Source of the DNA: Sialis fuliginosa
Lineage: Eukaryota; Arthropoda; Insecta; Megaloptera; Sialidae
Direction of reading: 5' to 3'
Length of the DNA stretch: 64,000 nucleotides
NCBI GenBank assembly: GCA_961205875.1
Contig: OY540812.1
Location: 8,866,001 to 8,930,000, forward strand
Below, in pieces: positions 25,220 through 35,260 of the stretch. Below the pieces are notes generated by a model. That model was given only the letters and a program-made list of their open reading frames with translations. It did not search any database and had not been told where the DNA came from. Within the stretch, counting starts at the first letter, position 1, and each line of letters begins with the position of its first letter. Made by a program: the position numbers and the translations under genes.

Positions 25220-26017
25220 TTTAAGAACCTATTTAAAGTATAAATTATTGGAAATTTACCACATAACTTTAAAAATCTATTTAAGCAGGTTAGCTACAGA
25301 CCTACAATATCAACTGTGTAAAAACAATTTTTTTATTGAAAAAAATATTATTTTCTATAAAATTATTTTTTGCATCATAAATAATACTTGATGACATCAT
25401 CTCATCGGCTTCAAAACATTTTTTTTTATTTTAATTTTAAGTTAGAACTAAACTGATGGCAATAGGGGAAACGGTTTGGTTAATAATAATATTGTAACCA
25501 CAAACACACAAGCGCGCGTCAAAACAATGTAACGTTTATCTAAAGTTTTAAGTTAAGAATCTCGTTAGAATTATGAATGTCTTGTATAAATTTGAGGTAA
25601 ATTTAACTATTTTAAATATTTAATCAAATATCATAGAGTTCGGCCCTGTTCAACGAGAGTTGGCTGATATAATAAAAACAACGAGAAGTTATCGATCATA
25701 TTAATTCCCTGATTGTGCAGAAAAAGGATTGATGAATGAGGATAATTTTTCAGGCAATGATTAAAAATTATATATTTATGAGTTTGGTATTAAAATGGAA
25801 ATCCGTTTTCAACAGTTCGTAGCTAAAATAATGTTTTTTAATTTTTATTTTAAAATAAAATTTCAACGTGAAGGTACATTAAAAAATATTTTTGTATTAA
25901 AACGATTTTATACAGATATATTCTATAGATTTTTTTTGTAAATTTATTCGATCATATTTTGCATTAAGTTCAAGAAAATAAATTTATAAATCTTTTCTTA
26001 CGATCCTTTAAAAATGA
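25220..26017. other. AT-rich non-coding stretch
   Basis: No feature is recognised, apart from AT-rich tracts and a small complex patch at 25490-25560. Confidence 0.45.
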
Positions 26018-26465
26018 ATTTAACCCGAACCCGAATCGAACCGTTTTTTTCAAAGTTAACGAACCTGAACCTGAATCTGAACCTTTTCATGGATAACTGG
26101 TAACCATATATTTAAAAGGTTCAATAAATTATTTTTAATATTTTTCTCAAATCCACTACTAAAATTTATATATTTTTGACTTTCTTTTTTAATTCTATAA
26201 CTAAATTATATTTTAATTTGCAAAAAAATCTGAAAAGTGAAGATTTCAATCTTTAAAATGTAATTTTATTTCTTGTCCTTTTTTCTAGCCATATTTTAAT
26301 GGCTATTAATGTTTTTTCTTTTTCAGAAAATATTTTTTTTTAATTATATATTTTTTCAATTATAAACTTGGACCCAAACCCGAACCTGAACCCTGAAAAC
26401 AAACCCGAATCAAAATTTATATTTGAGCCCAAACCAAACCCGAACCATAAATAAATCCCGGTTCA
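26018..26465. repeat. Degenerate GAACC / CCCGAA repeat, two clusters
   Basis: Two clusters of hexamer-like words (AACCCGAACCCGAATCGAAC at 26020-26045, 'gaacctgaacctgaatctgaacc' to 26085, and again 26368-26460) are separated by about 280 A/T-rich bases. The same strand bias holds in both. The unit is neither the insect telomere repeat (TTAGG) nor a dinucleotide microsatellite. It may be an old tandem array split by an insertion. Confidence 0.6.
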
Positions 26466-26589
26466 ATCAATTGCATCTTATTAAATCATTACCCAATAAA
26501 CTATATAGACATATAAGTATCAATAATTTCGTTACACATTTCAACACGTGTATAACAAATAATACGCTTTGAAGATGTTATTGAGCAAG

Positions 26590-26830
26590 ATACATTTACA
26601 CAACAACAATGAAACACAATATTGACCACAATACCAATACAACAACAATATCAGCTAGAGTTAGGGGGTATGTGTCGACCACGCCATAGTCACCCCTTTC
26701 CGTCATGTAAACAATGCAGTCGCGGATAATACAACAACATATGTATGTTGAATAGCCAGCGGTCATTCGAGGTGGCCGGACCCCCGCAGAGATGTGGCGG
26801 ATAAACAAATGGGCGTCAACAGTTAGCTAG
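26590..26830. promoter_or_regulatory. GC-rich island, candidate conserved non-coding element
   Basis: It contains AACAACAACAATG-type stretches, GGGGGTATGTGTCGACC, ACGCCATAGTCACCCC, GAGGTGGCCGGACCCCCGC and GATGTGGCGGATAAACAAAT (with a forkhead-like TAAACAAA). A 70-codon minus-strand frame spans it, but its translation has no recognised family and ends in a simple hydrophobic run. Regulatory function is more likely. Confidence 0.3.
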
Positions 26831-27752
26831 GTAAATAGATTCATTACTAACCATTATCAGTATCGGATCTGACTTCCCAATAACATAATCTACATGCTGA
26901 ATGGTGATTATTTGGGAATAATGTATTGGTTATAGATCACAATGAGTATTTGTACATTAGCATTGGTGTTATGTTTTATTATAGCATGTATTAAGTAATA
27001 AACTAATCTAATGTGTTCAATAGATGCAAATAGCATGACTTGGACATAAAATGCACACCCCTTAAACTTTTTAAAATGTATTAATTAATAAGGTTATCAA
27101 CTTTGACAATTTTAGTAAGTACATTAATTTGAAAACATAATAATTAAATGACATAACCTCACTTAATAATTATATTTTTTCTTACATTGATCCGTCACAA
27201 AAGAATAAATAAATACAAACGCCGAAAAAAGTATTCCACAAATAATAAATAATACTTATATTTATCATAATTAATATTTCAGAATTAAAAATATTCAATT
27301 TCAACAAAAAAAACTCACTTTATGTACCAAATTTTATAATAACTATTTATCGTTAGTTGTGTACTTCATATTCATTTATATATTTTTATAAAAAGAAAGT
27401 AATACATATGAATAATGTCTACAATTTATTTTGACATTTACTCTAAACGTTTACAAAAATAAAAACTAAAACACAAAAATATTATAGCATTACAGAACTA
27501 GGTATTCAGAGATATGTACACAATTACATTATAATTTTATATCAGATACAGTTCGTAGAAGAATAAATGAGACAAACATTTGCTATTGTTTACGGTAAAT
27601 ATAAAACAAATAACATAGTTTAATATAAATAGTATATTTAATAATATTTGTTCGTCGAGCAAATATACGTTTGTATCATTCCTTCAACAAAGAAATTAAC
27701 TTTTTATGTAGGTATATATGTTTTATCATAAAAATAAGTTACATAATTTTTA
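26831..27752. other. AT-rich non-coding stretch
   Basis: No gene or element is recognised. TTCCCAATAA and TTATTTGGGAA near 26873-26917 form a small inverted pair. Confidence 0.45.
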
Positions 27753-27756
27753 TATA

Positions 27757-29552
27757 TGAGCATTTCCAGTAGTTTTTTAAAAAACAGGGCGCACGTATGT
27801 CACCGATTTTGCTCCCAATTTTTTTTCTCAAAGTACATATCAAAAAAACATGTTTCCCAAAATCTTTTCCCCCCGCCCCCTTTTTTGGCCGAATTACGAT
27901 TTTTTAAACTTTTGAAATCGAGCGAAATTAGACAATTTTTGATAGTACCTTATTTTTCAAAATGTACCTTATTATACATGTTATAGGGCTCATTTTCTTC
28001 GTTTTTTGTTGATCTTTCATTTGAAATCGGTTTCAGAGCCGAATATTCAATTTTGGCCGAATGCGGTACCAAAACATTAAGTTTGATTTTTTGTAAAAAT
28101 AGTCGATTTTGAAATTGCCGCCAAATATTTTGGTTTCAACCAAAATACTTCCGGTATAGGTCATTTTATTCTATTTTTTATGTAGTTTCCAAATATTTAT
28201 ACATTTTTTAATTTGGTCAAAAACTTTTAAAGTTACACTTGTTTTTAGATGTCTTATTTTTCAAAAAACGCTATATTCACACCATTAAAACTTTTTTCTC
28301 TATACTCCAAATTGCACCAAATTTTGGCAAAAGTTTCCCTTCTTTATTCTTAAAACAACCCTTAAAAAACATTTTTTCATATTGAGCTCCTAAGTGAGAT
28401 ATAATTTTTATAAAACACCTAATTACTCGTGTATTAAAGATAAGAATTTACAGGAATTTTCAGTGTTTCTGAAATATCGGGGCTCCTGATAATCGAATAA
28501 AAAATATACCACTTAATTCGTTATGAAATTCCCTACAAATCTACATAAGTAAAAAAAATTTAGATTAATTACAAAACCTACAAATAAATAAAAACTTTGT
28601 ACATCGATTCCTAATTTATTTAATAACAACTTTAAATGTAATAGTGTCTCATAACTTCGTTGTTTAATAGGTATGTATTCATTTCTAAGACTGGCTCGCT
28701 TGCGCTCGCTCGGCTTTTATTTTTTTATAGGTTTTTTAATTAATCTAAAAAAAATTAACTTATGTAGATTTGTAGGGAATTTCATAACGAATTAAGTAGT
28801 ATATTTTTTATTCGATTATCAGGAGCCCCGATATTTCAGAAACACTGAAAATTCCTGTAAATTCTTATCTTTAATACACGAGTAATTAGGTGTTTTATAA
28901 AAATTATATCTCACTTAGGAGCTCAATATGAAAAAATGTTTTTTAAGGGTTGTTTTAAGAATAAAGAAGGGAAACTTTTGCCAAAATTTGGTGCAATTTG
29001 GAGTATAGAGAAAAAAGTTTTAATGGTGTGAATATAGCGTTTTTTGAAAAATAAGACATCTAAAAACAAGTGTAACTTTAAAAGTTTTTGACCAAATTAA
29101 AAAATGTATAAATATTTGGAAACTACATAAAAAATAGAATAAAATGACCTATACTGGAAGTATTTTGGTTGAAACCAAAATATTTGGCGGCAATTTCAAA
29201 ATCGACTATTTTTACAAAAAATCAAACTTAATGTTTTGGTACCGCATTCGGCCAAAATTGAATATTCGGCTCTGAAACCGATTTCAAATGAAAGATCAAC
29301 AAAAAACGAAGAAAATGAGCCCTATAACATGTATAATAAGGGACATTTTGAAAAATAAGGTACTATCAAAAAAAGTCTAATTTCGCTCGATTTCAAAAGT
29401 TTAAAAAATCGTAATTCGGCCAAAAAAGGGGGCGGGGGGAAAAGATTTTGGGAAACATGTTTTTTTGATATGTACTTTGAAAAAAAAAATTGGGAGCAAA
29501 ATCGGTGACATACGTGCGCCCTGTTTTTTAAAAAAACTACTGGAAATGCTCA
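27757..29552. mobile_element. Giant near-perfect palindrome, foldback-like element of 1.8 kb
   Basis: The left arm starts TGAGCATTTCCAGTAG. The right arm ends CTACTGGAAATGCTCA and repeats the whole left arm in reverse over about 840 bases, with only scattered single differences and small length changes in A runs. The loop is about 28596-28714 and includes GGCTCGCTTGCGCTCGCTCG. TATA lies immediately outside both ends (27753-27756, 29553-29556), which fits a TATA or TA target duplication. The arms are non-coding (homopolymer-rich), so the 76-codon frame at 27756 is a shadow. A transcript would fold into a hairpin with about 840 paired bases. I do not recognise the superfamily. Confidence 0.85.
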
Positions 29553-29556
29553 TATA

Positions 29557-30395
29557 CATTTTTTTGTATACATTTGAACATCAATTTTTTTTTATTCTCA
29601 ATTGTATAAAAATTTGAAATGATATTGTTAACCCTTGTATTTGTCGTTGATACTATAGTATTAGGTACTAAAGTTCTTCAATCATGAATTTTTCAGATTT
29701 TTTGAGCTCGTTAGTACCTACTTATTAAGATAGAAGGGAAAAAAATACATTTTATACCCCACATGCTTAGATATCACGACAGTGAGATTAATTAGGTTGT
29801 AGTCCTAAACTCTAGATAGGAGATACGCAAAATGTAATTACTAAAGAACTTAAGTCGTTCTTGGCTAATGTATGTAGGACTATTCGAAAAACCGCAATTA
29901 ATGTTTTTAAAGACTACTAGTCAACGACAAATTTAGCATTACCCCACCACCCAAATATTATTATAACTTTTACAACATTCACTCCAAAATAAACATAACA
30001 CTCAAAACTAAGCTTAAACTTTACAACAACGCGTAATAAAAATAACAAATTGATCCCACTTTAGTAGAACAGACATAATACAGTACGTATACTGCGATGA
30101 TGAAGACAGAAAAATAACACACATCACGGTGGTTTTCTTGGAGCGTAATCACCCGTACCTACTTGTGTATGCATGTTTCAATTACATAGATCCTCATTCC
30201 TTACTTACCATTAGATTGCTTCTCGTTTCTTGCTTTCATATCGTTATTTCGACTGCACTTTTACATATATACGTATTTTGTTTCGGGCGTGCAATTTCAA
30301 ATGTATGTAATATTATGTGTACTTATATGATCCAAGAAAGTATAATTTATACCTATGTATACTGTTTTTTTTCAAATGACAAGTAAATATATGTA
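29557..30395. other. AT-rich non-coding stretch
   Basis: No gene is seen. The part near 29850-29920 (AAGTCGTTCTTGGC, ACCGCAATTAATG) is mildly complex. The 85-codon frame at 30129 shows no domain. Confidence 0.4.
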
Positions 30396-30401
30396 TATGC
30401 A

Positions 30402-30799
30402 TTAGGGTGGGCCAATTTTCCAACCGATCTCGGCTACCCCCTAACGTGAAAGTACTATTAATTATAAGAAAAAAACCTCTACATTCAACTTTAGTTCGGC
30501 GCTTTTTTGATTGAAAATTTTAAGTTTTTTTTCCAAAACTAGCGCTAAAAAATGGATGTCAAATTCGGAATCCTCGTACCAAAAAACCCTTGGGTTGGTG
30601 TTTTGCTTAAAAAAATCAATGAAAAATTTGTACATTTTAATGTATATTAACATACATACATATTGAATTCAAGGGATCAAACTAAAAATAATATATAATA
30701 TAGTTCCATGGGTGTTTTTTTTTTAGAATTGAAAGTACTTTCACGTAGGGGGTAACCAAGGTTAGTAAAATTCCTTCCATACAATTTGACCCACCCTAA
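30402..30799. mobile_element. MITE with TTAGGGTGGG ends and 6-bp target duplication
   Basis: The left end TTAGGGTGGGCCAATTTT is inverted at the right as TTGACCCACCCTAA. A second matching block is ACCCCCTAACGTGAAAGTAC against GTACTTTCACGTAGGGGGT. TATGCA flanks both ends (30396-30401, 30800-30805). A six-base duplication is unusual among common insect DNA transposons and would fit an IS3EU-like group, but I cannot confirm that from termini alone. The 63-codon minus frame inside is a shadow. Confidence 0.8.
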
Positions 30800-30883
30800 T
30801 ATGCATGTATAATGTTTAACAAACAACAGACGAAAATTATGATTATGACTTATCAATTACAAATTCCCTAATTATAAAAATTA

Positions 30884-31191
30884 TAAGAGTTTAGACTTAT
30901 GTAATAAAGCCTTGGCACAGAAACGGTCTCCGTTACCGATTCGAATTTGCAAATCTATTACATGTTAGCTTCGTCAAAACGCAGCGCCGTTTCAACGCAG
31001 CTGATATGCCATTTGTATTGAATCACATATAATAGATTTGCAAGGTCGAAGCGGTGACGGAGACCGCTTCTGTAAAGTGCCAAAGCTTAAATGTTTCAAT
31101 TGCAATGCTACACCATAAAAAATGAGACACTGTTTTTAAGACTCTGATGATGATAGTATTGCTATTGAAACACATGTAAGTCTAAACTCTT
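30884..31191. repeat. Outer inverted repeat around a nested MITE
   Basis: TAAGAGTTTAGACTTATGT at about 30885 is inverted at about 31172 as ACATGTAAGTCTAAACTCTTA. The pair encloses the element at 30907-31086. It looks like the ends of an older small transposon into which the inner one inserted, or the extended ends of one element. Confidence 0.55.
30907..31086. mobile_element. MITE with AAGC(T/C)TTGGCAC ends
   Basis: The left end AAGCCTTGGCAC, then AGAAACGGTCTCCGTTACCG, is inverted at the right as CGGTGACGGAGACCGCTTC, then GTGCCAAAGCTT. The arms differ at a handful of bases plus a small length change. It is about 180 bases long and much GC-richer than its flanks. The middle holds a second inverted pair (AATCTATTA against TAATAGATT). 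The superfamily is not assigned. Confidence 0.75.
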
Positions 31192-31719
31192 ACAACTGGA
31201 TTTGTATTTGACGAGACTTTTTTCAGTTTTTATCTCGAAATTAAATTGAGACCGATACGAAATTGGTTTAAATTTTATCCCCATTTAATTATAATGAGAC
31301 GAAACCATTGCTTTTAAAATGTTTTATAGTGAAAATTTTACTTATTATATTTAAGAAACGTCACAGCCCCATTTGATTTACTTCTTCACATTTCGCTAAT
31401 ACATGGCGTAAACACAAAATTTTCGAGAGCATTGTATTGACATTAATACTATTACTGTATATGTTTTAAGATTCGATCTTATCAAACCGGTTTTATCATA
31501 TAATTAAAAAAACGTTTATTAAAAATCTAACCGTCAGTTCTTTATGAAATGTTTATTTTTATTATGATTTATTTCTTAAATATATTAATAACTGAAGAGC
31601 TGTCTTCTATAATAAATATAACAATTCAGTTATTCATATTATATACATACCACTATCTCCCATAAATAAGTAAAACATACATCTTTATTATTTTATATAA
31701 AACCCCATTTCCTCTACTA
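31192..31719. other. AT-rich stretch with GAGAC-type patch
   Basis: Positions 31209-31310 hold GACGAGAC, ATCTCGAAATTAAATTGAGACC and ATGAGACGAAACC, the same motif type as at 3394, 8034 and 63735. The rest is A/T-rich with nothing recognised. Confidence 0.4.
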
Positions 31720-32160
31720 ACCAAAATATACGCGTTCCATCTGGCGCCTCACTGACATACCGTTAAGCATAACTTTAATATCATTGACCTAAAATATTCA
31801 TACTCGACATAAAATCTCACTATCATCATACCAGAAAGAGAAAAAATAATCTAAAATCGCATTCACAAGTACGAGCTCGGGGACTATAATTTACATCATA
31901 TAGCGATACTCACTGACTTTGAGCCTACAATAAGTGTGTAGCATGCATATTGTATCCTAACTTATAATGCATAAGAAACATCTCGAAGGCATTTTACTGC
32001 AAATTTATATAAACGAGATCATATATAAGAGTTATTCTGTAACATGTTTACTCACCGCCCCCCGCCCCCGCTCCCGCCTCCAACAATGGCAATACAAAGG
32101 CGAGCCCACTTTAACTGCCGATGTTATGCACGACATAAAACAAATACGATAGCTAGTTTG
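31720..32160. promoter_or_regulatory. Long complex island, candidate enhancer
   Basis: About 440 bases of mixed composition contain ATCTGGCGCCTCACTGAC, TACGAGCTCGGGGAC, a C-rich tract (CCGCCCCCCGCCCCCGCTCC at about 32055) followed by CAACAATGGCAATAC, and CGATGTTATGCACGAC. The C-rich tract could bind zinc-finger or GAGA-type factors. CAACAATGG resembles a Sox site. A 61-codon frame spans it but is not protein-like. Confidence 0.3.
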
Positions 32161-32400
32161 AATTTATCTTGATATTGAAGACATTATTTTCTATATATTT
32201 TCATGACTTTTTAAACAAAAATAAAATCCGAAGATAAATTTATTGGTCGGGTTATCCTAACGATTCTACAAGGTCATAACTTTTATCTTCCAATTGTCTA
32301 ACTTTCTTGGAACCAATTTTTTCATTGCATTTTATCTAATTTCTTTTAAATGTGAACGTTCAGAGCAATAATAAAAAAAAACATTGTCTTATATGCACAA

Positions 32401-32600
32401 CTAGTTGCCAGACAGCGGCTTCGCACGTGTTGTATTAGTTTTTATGACCATTTATATAAATAATACCATTTGTTGTTTTATCATTATAAAATATAAAGGC
32501 TTTAATTTAACTATCCTTTTTAGATTCTTACGTCATAAAAAGAAGACACCCTTGAATTTTAACGTTTCTGGCTTGAAGAGTTTGAACTTGGTGTAGATGA
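32401..32600 (-). mobile_element. Possible Helitron-like 3' end, worn
   Basis: Read on the minus strand, the end is CGTGCGAAGCCGCTGTC, then TGGCAACTAG followed by T. A CTAG end before T fits the Helitron rule, and a short stem (GCCGCTGTCTGGC) precedes it. No matching 5' end is found, so the inner limit is a guess. Confidence 0.3.
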
Positions 32601-34845
32601 TTCAGTCACTCAGAACTTCTTTCTTTATATACTTTATTTATGGAGAAACATGATGTAGTTGTTTTGATAGGACATTATTTATACCTAAATTGTCAAAACA
32701 AATTTATTTGAAAATGAGTTAGTTTTTCATTATAATAATATGTCTTATACAATATTTGGATAAATATTTTCATGCGAAAATATAAGACATTATTTAAAAA
32801 AAGCTTTGTGAAAGGTCAAACATAACAGCATAAAAATGTATACGCTCTGACAGAGAGTAAAATGTCAACTTAAATTAAAATAACTATAACAAATATACTG
32901 TCCGACATAATACGATAAATGAATAACAATAGTGCAGAAAATATATTGTCTCGTTCTGATTTGTAAAAAGATAACGGGAATTACAAAAATAAGAATGATA
33001 TATGCTCCGTATATCATATTATCCTTCTCTTTTAGTTTGTTTACAACGAATTCCACATCTTCTTATAAAGAGTTTTTCATTATTTCGGAGAAATTGTTAT
33101 TTACAGAAGAAATATAATATCGTTTTCTTTCGAAAGGGGAATCTTTTTGATTGGATATACAGAATTAGTTCCGATATGCTACAAATTAACTTTTTTATTT
33201 TATGTTATTTGTGAGGTTTTATTCGTTTATACATATATTTTATTAATACTAAAATTAATTGTATTTCTAACATACATATACCTAAATTATTTTTATTACA
33301 TAATATTCTATTTTATTTTATATTTCACTCGATTTTAAATTTGAAATTAAAATTATTTTTTCATTAAATATACATTTACTTAATTAACCGTAATTAGGGT
33401 AAACTGCATCAAACATTAATACATACAAAAATTTTAAAAGTGTAAATGGCACTATTTTAATTAAATCACAGAGTTAAATGCAATGTGGAAATAAAAACAT
33501 CAAAAACAACACCATAGCAATCCAATCAACAGATTTGTCTCCGATGTGAAAACGACTGAAGAAATACTGTAAACAAAAATGAGTCTTTTATTCGCTTTGA
33601 AGCATTCAATGGAGTTTTCTTTGACTTGTCGGACATCTCGTTTTCTTGGCACGACTATTCACTCGAGAAAATTTTTAGATTGAAAAGCCTAATATATAAA
33701 ATGTGATAGAAAATATTTCTCGTTGAAAAATAACATCTCGACAAATCAAATCTGATAAAGCCAAGCCAATGTAATGGCACCTGTCACAGGATTGCGACAA
33801 GAGATGGCGGTACGGTCAAGCCAGTTCTCATTCAAAATTTTATTATTTTAAATTTGGTAATTCAGTTTTCCTCTCTTTAACATTATATTTAATTACTTAT
33901 GTATGTCCTTTCATTGAAGAATTTTTTCTTTTTAATGTTAAAATTGGGAGCAGAAAAATTGTATTTGTTAATAATTTTTAATGAAAGTATATAAAAATAT
34001 TTACATCCATCTACAATTTTAAACTATTAGATGGATAGAATGTGTAATATAATATGCTTTATAGTAAAAACTCGGTTTTGAATTGAATGAAACGATTTTT
34101 AGGGTTCCAAAATATCTCGTAAAAAATATAATCTAGAATACTAAATTTATTTTTTGTAATTTGAAGTATCTGTATTAAGTCAAATTCTGCATGCTTTTCT
34201 TTTTCGATATTTTTCGTAAACAGTTTATCTTATGATAAATGAGAAAAGTATATTTTTGTGTATTTTGTGTCATACAGTCTTATTCAGTCTAGTTCAGAAA
34301 AAACAAAAATAACTAAAATCAAACAAAAATAGATAGGCTCACACAACCCTGATCAAAATTACTAATTGATGATACTGGATATCGATAAAACTTATTAATT
34401 AATACTAAACCCTAAATCAAATTTCATAACTGTAGCACAATCGGTTCTCTAGATATTAAATAAAAACTAATTTCGAGTAAAATCTTTTAAAGGCTGTAGC
34501 CCCCACATGAAAAATTTCCGGACACATATTCGTATATTTTTTAATATTTTTCTTAATATACTGTTTAAGTTTGGCATGACAGTGCTGAATCATCCTGTAT
34601 AAAATATGTATTAATAGCCGAAAAATAAACTCAGATACAGAGATAATATAAAAAATACAACTAGGAAATGTGACGTCTCTCTTAGATGGTGTCAATGGCA
34701 CAAAACCCCATTTCCATGTTATCCAAAATAACAACATTAAATAAGTTTCAAATCATTCTATGAATATGCTCATACAATCATATTTTATGATTTGACTTGT
34801 AATCAAAATCCATGGAATGTCCCAGAATAAACATTTCAAAAGGTC
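32601..34845. other. AT-rich stretch with a small complex patch at 33775-33830
   Basis: No gene is seen. The patch TGGCACCTGTCACAGG-ATTGCGAC with AGAGATGGCGGTACGG may be regulatory (E-box CACCTG). Four overlapping short frames at 32865-33338 lie in low-complexity sequence and show no domain. Confidence 0.4.
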
Positions 34846-34875
34846 GCAACCCTATCCCCATGAGGATAGGGTTGC
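34846..34875. repeat. Perfect 12-bp-arm hairpin
   Basis: GCAACCCTATCC, six bases (CCATGA), then GGATAGGGTTGC form a perfect inverted repeat. ACATTT-type words continue the symmetry on both sides (34831 and 34878). It may be the core of a small transposon or a protein-binding palindrome. No second copy is seen. Confidence 0.6.
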
Positions 34876-35029
34876 ATAAATGTGTAAATTAATTAACTAT
34901 AAGGAGAACGACAAAAATCATTTATATTTATTGACCATTGCACTAAAGCTAATTATTTTATTAAATGAAGAAACTTGAAGCTTAATTAATCAAAACGTAT
35001 GATAACGCAATGTCGAATAAAACACAAAC

Positions 35030-35260
35030 AAACAGACGGACGTACATTATTTAAATGGTGTGCACGCATACGCTCTATTCGGTGTAAAGTGTCCGCGCTG
35101 CGTTTGACGTATTAATCATGACGGTGACATCGATGAGCCAATGGACTTTACGTTTAATCGACTACCAGCCCATCGATAAATAACGCAATTAGTGAAATGT
35201 TTTGAGTATAAATATTCTCAGCTGAACGCTATTTCACTCCCGAGTTTTTGTTATTGATTG
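35030..35260. promoter_or_regulatory. Complex island, candidate enhancer
   Basis: It contains GTGTGCACGCATACG, GTAAAGTGTCCGCGCTGCG, GTATTAATCATGACGG, CATCGATGAGCCAATGG (with CCAAT), CGTTTAATCGAC and CCATCGATAAATAACGC. Homeodomain cores and ATCGAT words are combined with higher G/C than the flanks. There is no open frame of note. Confidence 0.3.

Noticed and set aside
26018-26465. Telomere-type repeat
   Set aside because: Insect telomeres use TTAGG; these words are GAACC/CCCGAA and do not form a regular array.
27756-27986. 76-codon open frame at the start of the giant palindrome
   Set aside because: The inverted arm lies at the other end and the translation is F/S/K-rich from homopolymer runs, with no domain. 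A repeat shadow.
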